Shown one piece after another: positions 22,201 through 33,400 of a stretch of 64,000 nt of DNA. The notes beneath the pieces were generated by a model. That model was not told the DNA's origin. It did not search any database and saw only the letters and a program-made list of their open reading frames with translations. Source of the DNA: Petrosia ficiformis (taxonomy: Eukaryota > Porifera > Demospongiae > Haplosclerida > Petrosiidae); assembly GCA_947044365.1 (NCBI GenBank), contig OX345636.1:4546001-4610000 (forward strand), written 5' to 3'. Position numbers and translations under genes: made by a program. Position 1 is the first letter of the stretch, and each line of letters starts with the position of its first letter.

Positions 22201-25200
22201 AACAGTCGACTTCCTACCTGGTGACAGAGGAAATTTTTGTTGTTGAAACTTCACAATTGGATCATTTTGGAACCGAAATTGAAACGACCAAGAAGGGATG
22301 TCTACCATCAAGTACAAGTGGATTAATCTTGTTACACCCGTTTGTGGATTCTTCTGGTTTACTTCGTGTTGGAGGAAGAATAAAAAATTCCCCTTGGTTG
22401 TACTATCGTAAACATCCATTAATCATTCATGGTAAACACTATCTCACTAAACTTATCATACAGTCAGAGTATTCACGTTTATTGCATGCTAGACCTTCTC
22501 ATCTTACCTTTTCACTCAGCAATCAATATCACATAGTTGGAGGCCACAAACTCATTCGATCTATCACTCGTGTGTGTGTTATTTGTTGACGTGACTCGGC
22601 TAAAACCCAACAGCAAACATTAGGACAATTGCCAATTGAGAGAACAACACATGGTCCTGTATTTGATACAACTAGTGTCGATTATGCTGGCCCTGTTTAC
22701 CTTAAGCGTGACTCTGTACGCAAGCCTACTATCCTCACAGCGTACATCAGTATATTTGTTTCTCTAACAGTCAAGGCCGTACATTTAGATATCGTGTCAG
22801 ACTTAAACACTGATGCTTTCATTGCATATATGAGACGATTTATTGCCAGGCATGGTAAACCATCATTGATCCTAAGTGATCATGGCTCCAATTTCGTGGG
22901 AGCTTCAAGAGAAATCAAGGACTTAATGGAATTTCTGAAACAACGAAAAAATCAAAAAAAAACCATTTTTGAATTTTGTTCCTTTCAAAACATCAATTGG
23001 AAATTATTCTAGACCCAGCCCCACAGTTTGGTGGGATATGGGAAGCGTCTGTCAAGTCCATGAAACTCCACCTCAGACTAAACTAACTTTCGAAGAGTTT
23101 TCCACTGTTCAGGACCATGTAGAAGCCTGTTTAAATAGTAGACTCCTATCTCCTCTAGCATCAGATGGTGATAGCATAGAGGCATTGACCCCTGCTCATT
23201 TCCTGGTCGGAAGATCATTGGAGTCTCTTCCGGATTGGACATTCTCTTATCACAATGTTTCTCTTCTAAAACGATGGGAATTGTGTTAAAATATTATACA
23301 ACACTTTTGGAAGCGGTGGTCAACTGAGCACCTTTCAAGCTTGAGACGATTTACCAAATGGCACCACCCTTCAAGAAGTATTCAAATAGATGATATCGTT
23401 TTAATGAAAGAAAATAGTTTGATTCCAACTAAGTGGCCACTTGCTAAAGTCACCGAAGTTAATGTCAGTAAGGATGGATTAGTTAGACTATTAGAGTCAT
23501 AACTGTGAAAACTCATAGGGAAATTATAAACGTCCAAGTCACCAAAATCGCATTATTGTTACCTACATGTACTGAGTGAACTGATAGAATTTTCGTGTTT
23601 TTGGTTAGTTAGTCCTCCATTTTGTTATATACATATACTTAAGTATAGTACTGTAGTAACAACATGTCTTGGCTGGCAGTATGTTGACTTGTTACTTTGT
23701 TTATTGATCTATTCCATATGTACTCTAATTATCTGTAATTAAACCAGTATTCCTTTTTCTGACACGTGTCTATAGGCTGTTTGATAGTTTCTTATATACA
23801 ATTGTTAAAACCGAGAAAGACACAACAACATTCATTTGTGATACATCTAATCGTTGGATCATGCATTTGTGAGTGTTTCACATGGTAACAGGCTTTACAT
23901 TCATCCATAATACATCTAAATCATCACTGGATCATGCATTTGTGAGTGTTTCACATGGTAACAGGCTTTACATTCATCCATAATACATCTAAATCATCAC
24001 TGGATCATGCATTTGTGAGTGTTTCACATGGTAACAGGCTTTACATTCATCCATAATACATCTAAATCATCACTGGATCATGCATTTGTTGGTGTTTCAC
24101 ATGGTAACAGGCTTTACATTCATCCGTAATAATCTAAATCATCATTGGATCGTGCTATGCAACAGCTACATGTGTACATGTACATGTACTATGATATAAT
24201 ATCCAGCAATCACGAAATCCTTTGGGTGCTTAATCGCTAGTTTTACAGGTCGCTGCATTTAATTCAAAAATCTATCATTCATCCAATAGAAAGGCAGAAG
24301 GGAGGTACCTGTATATTCCCCCTAGATTTCAGGACAAAGTTATTTCAACATGCAACATCTCAACTACAATGTACAAGCCTTTTGAGGCCCCAAAAGCAAC
24401 CACAGAGAGCCTAAATTTAAAAATATCCTACATGTAGAGGAGCACCCCAGACCCATATCAATTCTTTCCCCTCCCTAACACAACAAGATATAAGAATCCC
24501 TATATATAATAGCTTTGTGATGATTATGTATCAGTCATTGCTGATGGTACTAAGGTCTCTACCTTTCTGTGTACTCGAAAGCTGGGGCCTGAAGAAGTAA
24601 GTGTAAGCCTGATTGCAGTATAAGTACACAGATCTTTGATGTACTGACTGAAGTACTCCTTCAAGGTTCTAAATGATGACTTCCTCGTGTCTGAAACTCA
24701 ACAACTTATTTTATACTTACATGTACTTGTTAAAGATTCTTGGATAATATCATGTACATGAATATACTGTTTCTCTGCTATATGTACAACAGTTATTAGC
24801 AGTTTTACATCCTTTCTGAATCTTTCTGCTGGTCTGTAGCTCAAACGCGTTCTTTTACGTGCCACACCCATTAATTGACCGGCCCCCGGAAATGACGCGA
24901 TTCCTTAACTACATATACAACACATAGTCGCGCAAGTGACATTAGAAAAAATATATATATATATATACATGTAGATTCAACCCTGTGGAAAGCAATTATA
25001 GGGATGGCCCTACGGGCCATCAAAATCCCGTATGAAATCCTGCACTTTTCACAGAAAAATGCATTTGAATCATCATCAAAATCTGTATCAAAGGTATCAC
25101 AATTACAATCTTCATTGTTTGAACTACACGTATCATTGGTTATGAGGTTCATTGTCTGCTTGCAAAAGTTCTGTTTATTTAATGATTACAATCCTTACAT

Positions 25201-27419
25201 CTACATTGTAGCTCTTCACTGAAAAAAGTCTGAAATCTGATAAAATGTTTGGTATTTTTGATTTTCTTACCCTTTCAGTACATACATGTACAGGTAAGTC
25301 AAGTTGTTAAATTTGTGTGAAAGTTTTAAAAATAGTTATACATGTACATGTAGATGTACTTTTAAAATTACCCAGCACTATACAGTCAGTCCAATATGTT
25401 ACATGTACACGTACATGTGTATATGCACATGTAATTCTAATAAAAATACAAAATGTAAACTTCTTTCTTATTGACATCTACTGTACAAGAAAATATACAT
25501 ATACATGTCATTACATAACATTATTGTACGTATGTAGTTATAATACTTATATACAGTAGAGACTTACGGATATTTTTTCAGACGATTTGCAGATGGTTTA
25601 GGAAGAAATTCAAATCTACCACCACACCCCCTATGAATAGACAGATATACATGCACATGTAGATAGATAAATAGATACATATACATGTACATGTACATGT
25701 GGATAGATAGATAGATACATGTACATGTACATGTGGATAGATAGATAGATACATTGTACATGTACATGTAGATAGATAAATAGATACATGTACATGTAGA
25801 TAGATAAATAGATACATGTACAGTACAGATAACGTTAAACTTTAATAATACTCGCTTATGACACGCGAGTAACTCGCGAGTGTTTGTTTGACACACGCGT
25901 GCTGATTTTTTACGCACGCGTGCAGATCGTTCGCACGCGCACGCGCGTGTAGCCGGCCGCCCGCGCGTGTAGGTGTCCGCGCGAGTACACGCGTGCGCAC
26001 GTTATTTATCAGTCCTACCCGCACTCGCGAGTACTGCACTGCAAAGTAGAGAAGAGAACTATGCCTCGTATGAGTATTGACACAAGAGCAAGAGTGATTG
26101 GATACTGGAAGAGTGGATTAACAGTTAGGAAGATTAAGGAAAGACTACTAGAGCAAGACATTGTTGTAAGTGTGCAATCTTTAAGTGCACTTATTAAGAA
26201 GTATAAAATTACCTCATCAGTCGCTGATCTTCAAACATACAAGCCACTTGAACTCTTTAAAGAAATTCATTATAAATTTATCGATGATTCCCTCGCAAAA
26301 GAAAGTGACTTGACAGCTAGACAGCTGCATAGAAAACTGTTAGATGCATTTCCAGACATGCATGTTTCTATTAGTACAATTAAGAATGTACGAAAACGCC
26401 TTGGTTGGATTTGTAAGCGAACAAGATATTGTGCACTTATAAGTGAAGTAAATCAAGAGAAACGATATAAATGGTGCAAAGAACAGATTGATAGTGGTGA
26501 CTTAGCATTCAAGGATGTCATATGGACAGATGAATGTTCGGTACAGTTGGAATCACATAGAAAGGTTGTGTTCCATAAGAAAACCAAGCCAGCTCCACTC
26601 CATGGAAAACCAAAGCATCCACTGAAGGTTCATCTCTGGGGTGGAATATCTTGTAGGGGAGCCACTTCTATATGTATTTTCACCGGCACACTAACTGCAA
26701 CACGCTACACACAGCTACTGGATCAGGCTCTTATACCCTTCTTATCAACATACTACCCTGATGGCCATCGTTACCAACAGGATAACGACCCAAAACATAC
26801 AAGTAGATGGGCTCAGGCATATTTTGAAAACCAAGGGATTAATTGGTGGCGAACTCCTCCCTCTAGTCCAGATTTGAACCCCATTGAAAATGTATGGGGG
26901 TCTCTAAAGGAATATTTAAGAACCTACGTTAAACCAAGAAATTTAGGACAACTAAAAAGTGGAATCAAGGAATTCTGGAAAACACTTACTCCCGAGAAAT
27001 GTGCACGGTATATTGCACATATGAAGAAAGTAATACCTAAAGTTATAGAAGTACAAGGAAAAGCATCTGGGTACTAATATTATGTTTTATATAATAGTTG
27101 TATATATATTTTATTATTTACTGATTATATTATATAAATTACCAGCACGCTGGGTCACTATGAACCAAATATTAATTAAATAATTATGTTGAAGTAAATA
27201 ACAAATGTTATATATTACAAAGCTGTCTTCTACTTTGTTCCAAGCTTTAGAGCCCTTGAAGCTTGTTGGTACTGTTTGTTACAATTATATAATTATAATA
27301 TTTAATTATAATATAAAATTATATATAACATTAAGTAACTACAAACATGCATAGTAAGAGTTGGCGTTCTATATATAATTATAATTATTATAATTATGGT
27401 ACATTATATATTTATATGT

Positions 27420-27469
<50 letters not shown>

Positions 27470-30400
27470 GTAATATATACATATGGCAGCATGGCAGATC
27501 TGTGTCACAGCTATTGATGAGGCTAACAGAAGATTGAATAGAAAAAAACAACTGTAACTGATTCAAAATTATGATTAGTATATACATGTATATATGATTT
27601 CTTGTATGGGCAGTCCTGGAAACCACAATAAAACTAATGTGGTTTATGGGCAGTAACATTACACCACACTATACTTACTCTCCAACCACACTGTAAAAAT
27701 AACTCCCGCGTGTATTAACACGCTTACTCGCGAGTATATTAATATTACTCGCGAGTATGTTGCTCCACGAGTGCATTTCTAGCGAGTCACTCGCGAGTAT
27801 ATTACTGTTCCTCGCGAGTAAATTTTCTTTACTCGCGTGTTATTATACCTCGCACGAGAAACACACGCGAGTTTTTGTTCAAGTTTAACGCTATCTGTAC
27901 TGTACATGTACATGTGGATAGATACATGTAGATAGATACATGCACATGTAGATCCATGTACATGTAGATAGATAAATAGATACATACATGTAGATAGATA
28001 ATAGATCCATGTACATGTAGATAGATAAATAGATACATGTACATGTACATGTGGATAGATACATGTAGATAGATAATAGATCCATGTACATGTACATGTA
28101 GATAGATAGATACATGTAGATACACATGTACAGTACCGCTCAGACGCAAGTTAACAGCCGCGTGCGTGTTTATTTCGAGTCGCGCGCGTGTTTATTTCGA
28201 GTCGCACGCGTGTGCGAGTACGCGCGCGCGCGCGTGCGCGAATATCGAATGCGAGCGCGAGCGTGTTCGAGCGCTCGAGCACGTACACGTACACACGCGC
28301 TCGCCTGCGCGTACGCTCGAGCCTGCATATAAGACTTTGCGACGATCTTTATAATGTATGCGTGTATTCTACTTCTCTACCACTGTTTTTCTCTGCTACT
28401 GTTTAAGATGCCAAGAGTATCATTAGAGACAAGAAGGAGGATTGTTGCCATCAGCAAGTCTGGATACTCTGTCCAGGATATACAAAATCGCCTTGCCGAG
28501 GAGAACATATATACAAGCAAAGTCTCCATCTATAAGATCCTTCGTAAATACCAACATCATGGAATAATAACAGATTTTTTTAGACGTTCTCACGCTCCAA
28601 AGCTCAGTTCAGAGCAGTTAAAGTTCATTGATGATAGCATGGCAAGGAATGATGAAATTACAGGTAGACAAATGCGTGAACTCCTACGTGAGAAGTGGCC
28701 GAGTTTGGAGGTATCGATAAGCACTGTCAAAAGAGAAAGACAAAACATTGGATGGGTGTCAACAAGACCAAAGTATTGTCAACTTGTCAGGGAGATCAAC
28801 ATGGAAAAGCGATTTAGTTGGTGTAAGGAGCAGATTTCAGTAAAGGAAACATTTGACAATGTTATTTTCACAGACGAATGCTCTGTGCAACTGGACAATC
28901 ACGGCAGACTCTGTTTTCGAAAGAAAACTGAACCAAAGAAGCTGAAGCCAAGGCCAAAGCATCCCATCAAAGTCCATGTGTGGGGAGGGATTAGCAAAAA
29001 AGGAGCTACGTCAATTGTCATTTTCACAGGTACACTAACTGCTATACGATACTGCACAATATTAGACCAGAGTTTAAAGCCATTTATAGAAAAATGTTTC
29101 CCGGACAAAAATTATCGATTCCAACAAGATAACGATCCTAAACACTGTAGTAATTATTCAAAAAATTACTTCCTTGAAAATAATATCAACTGGTGGCGAA
29201 CACCTCCAGAGAGCCCTGATCTAAATCCCATCGAGAATGTGTGGGGATCCCTAAAGTACTTCCTACGTCATTCGCACAAACCAAAAAATCTGGACTCCCT
29301 GATTGCTGGTATTCTCCTGTTTTGGAAGACATTAACACCTGAGGTTTGCAGCAAATATATATCACACTTAAACAAAGTAATGCCCAAAGTAGTTGAAGTG
29401 AATGGTGCTGCCTCTGGATATTAGTAATTCACTTTTTTTTTTCCTTTTAAATGGCTTTTTTAAAAGCCACCAATTTTCAAAAGAGATCACCTTGTCATTA
29501 TTATTACTTTAGATTACATGTAAATTTACCTACATATTCATTTCAGCTTCTGTATACCTATGTACAATATAACAATACATTTTAGGTATGGGCAAGCTGT
29601 AGACTAAGCTTCTGTCTAACTGCATGTTTTATATATCATAGGTGTCAGTAGAAACTAGTGTTGTTTTAGTTTCATTTTTGAGATGCTGTTTTAGTTAACT
29701 AATAGATTAATTAGTTAACTAAATTATAAATGCAAATACTAATAATTTATGTCAGTTTGAAATTTGACCTACAGTACAATGAAGAATTATACTAAAATCA
29801 AAAACGTACATCCGCTTCTCAGTGTAATTATAAGTACATTAGTAGTTAACCATTGCAAGTACATTTAATTAACCAAAACGTCCATTGCTAGTATATTAGT
29901 TAGTTCTATAACTAAAAGGCCATTAATTTATTTCAGTTATAGTTAAAAACTAAAATGGAAAAAGGTTGTATTAGTTAAACTAAACCAACACTAGTAGAAA
30001 CACTAAAGCACTTATATTCATGGCTACATAGCATTGAGTTCTATGAAATGTAAAACACAATAGTTAGACAGTTAGTCCATTCTCTTATGGGTTCCTGGTA
30101 ACATTAACACTATAATTATGATAATCTTTCAATGCAAATTTAGGCTATTGCTTAATTTTATGGGTTGGTGATTAGCTCTATTCTTTTCTTGCTCTCTAAA
30201 AATATTACTACTAAACATCGAAGTGAGTACCACTATATATTCTTATTATAGTTTAATAAATAATATAAGTATAATAATTATATAATATAACACATATTGT
30301 CACATAATAATTTCTGAGCATGCTCAGATCAGCCACGTGGAATTATTTCCTATTAAGTCGTCTACACGCCTCATCGATAGCTCTTGTACAGGAGGCCCAT

Positions 30401-33400
30401 GCTTTTTTTATTGTCTCGCTCTCTTGTAGAGGAAACAGTTGGAAGGCAGTTTTCTCCACAAACTGCATCTTGTTTGGATCCAGCTGGTGTTTTCCCAAAA
30501 CGCCCTTTACGTTGGACGTTTTCATCTCTTCGTGTGTGAAGAGCTCTCTAACTAGATTCGCACAGAGATTCTTTCGGGAACAACTTGTATTGCGTATTTG
30601 GAAGATATTGATAGTGTTGAATTCTGTGCTGCTGTTGTCTATAGTGGGCAAGTCCAAATTCATAAGAAGTTCCATGTCATTTGGTGAGTAATTAAAATCA
30701 TATGATGCTGATGGTAGTGGAGTTGTTTTTGGAACTGGTGGTTGAGACGGTAGTGGAGTTGATTGTGAGTTTGGAACTGGTGGTTGAGACGGTAGGAGAG
30801 TTGATTGTGAGTTTGGAACTGGTGGTTGAGACGGTAGGGGAGTTGATTGTGAGTTTGGAACTGGTGGTTGAGACGGTAGGGGAGTTGATTGTGAGTTTGG
30901 AACTGGTGGTTGAGACGGTAGGGGAGTTGATTGTGAGTTTGGAACTGGTGGTTGTGATGGCAGTTGAATGGTTGGATTTGGTGGAATGAATGGTTGTAAT
31001 GGTAGTGGACCTAGTGGTGATGGTAGTGGACCTAGTGGTGATGGTATTGATTGTATTAACTGTGATTGTAGTTGATAGTTATATATATCTAATATTATAT
31101 TCTCCAATGTGTCAAGCTTGGCTAAAATTTTTTCCGAGCATTTGCATGTACATGTACATGTAGGTTCCTGTAGTATAATAAACAATAAATGTGATATGAA
31201 ATGTTACATGATTATGTACATGTACTGTATGTTTTTTTCTTATAGTTCTCACATTACTTACATTTGGGATAAAATGCTTGATGCTTCCTTCCAGAGGAGT
31301 TGGAAAATCATCACTCTGTGGAAATATATAATAGGTAACTATACACAAATTTACTAAGTTTTACTTACAAAACTAATTTCTGTTTCCAGCTCATTTACCT
31401 ATAATAACAATTGTAATTATATAAAGTACTGTGTATTGTAGTTGAATCACTAGAAATGTTAACACATTAAAATTGAAGCCAGAAACAAATTAGCACATAT
31501 AATTGATTTACACATCCATTATCATTCTCACTTTATTAGTTGACAAGTTACATGTAGATTGGGAGTCCGAATAAGCCTATAATACAGAATTGTATGTACA
31601 ATCTTGTTTAATGATAAAATCAATAAGTACTCACTTTAATAGATGTTGATTCTTCAGATTCCTCTGATTCTTTTGATTCTAAAGAAGCCTATATAAATGT
31701 TCAATATTAATTGCTAAAGTATAATTATATTACTTACATTGGTTGTAACTGGTGATCCTATGCATATAATTCTAAAGTCTTCCTGTTGGAGAAACCATAA
31801 ACATTAATTAATGTCTAAAGTGCTACTGTGTATAATAATACATCATAATTATACTGCCTAGACACTTACTTTTTTGGTTTTTTTAACTTTTTTTGTAGGT
31901 TTGGTTTCACTCTGTACCTGTGGTTGAAGCAGATTCTATGATGTTATTGGTAAAATAGATTTACTTACCTTTCTTTTGTTTGTTTTTGCTTTTGATAAAT
32001 TTTTTTCCTCTTGTACTGCTGTTTTCTCGTCACCTTTATAAGAACATAACACAATATCAATAAGAGTATGATTATATTATGAATATATATATACAATGTT
32101 ATATACTTACCTATTCCAACTTCTAATAATTTTTTTTCTTTTTGTACTAGTGTTTTCTTGTCACCTTTATAAGAACATAGCACAATATCAATAACAGTAT
32201 GATTACATGAATATATACAATGTTATACAATGGACTTACCAATTCCAACAATTTTCGCTTCGAGATGTGATGAACCATATTTCACTGATTTTAGTTCATT
32301 CAGCTTAAGATTGTTTTTATCTACAAATTTGCTATCATCAATGATACATAGCCCATTGTCCATTTGAAACTGGACTAAATATAAGTCTTTAGTTTCTTTT
32401 AGTGCAGTTCTGTAAGTCATTCTGAATTTCTAAATCCTGATTATGACTATAGTTATTGCAGCTGGTACATTTGCAGCTGCACAAGAGTGTGTGCGTGGGT
32501 GAGTTTGAGTGCGCGCGTGTTTGCGTGCGCGCGAGTGCGTGTGCGCGCGTGCGAGCTAGCGAGTGGGTGTGCGTGTGAGCGCGCGTACGAGTATAGCTCG
32601 AGCGCTGTGCGTGTATCATTCGAGTCGCTCGCGAGTCGACCTAGCGCGCGTGTTAACTTGCGTCTGAGCGGTACTGTACATGTAGATAGATAGATACACA
32701 TTAACTTTACATGTACATTTGTACATGTACATGTACTTGTAAATACAGTAGAAGTCAATAAAAAGTAACATTCTATGTGTACTATGGCGTTCTACACTCA
32801 ATAGTGCTAAATCTTCGTTAAAATTCAGTTTAAATGGTAATTAAATATTCAGTGATAGATCGTATAAACGGTATACGAAACAGTTAATATACATGTAATG
32901 GAAAAATTGACAATCATGTATTCACCAAGAAAACTGAAAGTTCACATTTGTAAGACTCTTTGACTTTTGCAGTTGTCTACATACTCACCAGTCCTTATGT
33001 TAACTTCAAACCAAGCTTCAAGCCTAGCCTATCATTCAGCAGGAGAATCTGATACATCCATCTTTGGTATTTGTACATGGAATGAAGAACTGTGACTGCA
33101 GATGAAGTTGGACAGAGTCTTAAGCTTCTGGAATATCAACTTTCTTTAGATACAATGTACATGTATGAATTTTTTTTGGAGAATCCAACAGTAAAAAAAT
33201 ACTGGCCATTTGGCTTGTTAACAATGTCTACATTGAAAGTGTTTAAACACAATTAAAATTTAACGCAACAACAAGAATACTAAATGCCCAGTTGAATACT
33301 ACAGTAGTACTAGAAATACGAAACATTAACTTTTTATTGACTCTAGTTAAGTTAACTGAAACACAAAATGTTAGTTGCAACTGTACATGTACATGTACAC

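Larger units (their letters stand above)
25821..27902 (+). mobile_element. Tc1/mariner element 1 (2,082 bp)
   Basis: The termini CAGTACAGATAACGTTAAAC and, inverted at the right, CAGTACAGATAGCGTTAAAC differ at one position, and TA flanks both ends. Inside each terminus lies a CpG-rich subterminal region with repeated ACTCGCGAGT palindromes (left 25,866-26,035; right 27,705-27,870). It carries a full-length transposase. The right third has an (AT)n tract at 27,425-27,470 and a BEN-domain fossil at 27,486-27,560. It is inserted in RUNDC1 intron 7. Confidence 0.92.
28131..32676 (+). mobile_element. Tc1/mariner element 2 (4,546 bp) carrying a BEN-domain gene
   Basis: Perfect 26-bp inverted repeats (CAGTACCGCTCAGACGCAAG plus TTAACA) lie at both ends, each flanked by TA. 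Interior to them are CpG-rich, stop-poor subterminal regions (28,160-28,320 and 32,480-32,650). The element holds a complete DD34E transposase on plus and an eight-exon BEN-domain gene on minus, tail to tail, with about 900 bp between that include a hAT-type MITE (29,656-29,993). Its size is two to three times that of a usual Tc1 element. The tips share CAGTAC with element 1 but then differ, so the two are related and not copies of each other. Confidence 0.88.

Noticed and set aside
23829..24152. Possible CRISPR-like array
   Set aside because: The 73-bp units are contiguous and nearly identical, with no unique spacers, and the sequence is plainly eukaryotic.
28126..28406. Plus-strand Arg/Ala-rich frames (RARARVREYRMRAR)
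   Set aside because: They are produced by the CpG-rich subterminal region of Tc1 element 2 and are open in several frames.
28354..28407. Upstream ATG of the element 2 transposase (18 extra residues)
   Set aside because: The homologous transposase of element 1 starts at the equivalent of 28,408, and the extra residues are hydrophobic and not family-like.
30702..30989. Plus-strand frame with ELVVETVGELIVSL repeats
   Set aside because: It is the antisense shadow of the proline-rich repeats of the BEN gene, whose frame has spliced exons and a domain.
32940..33120. Possible further RUNDC1 exon between exons 7 and 8
   Set aside because: An open minus-strand stretch exists, but it does not resemble RUNDC1, and exons 7 and 8 already join in phase.
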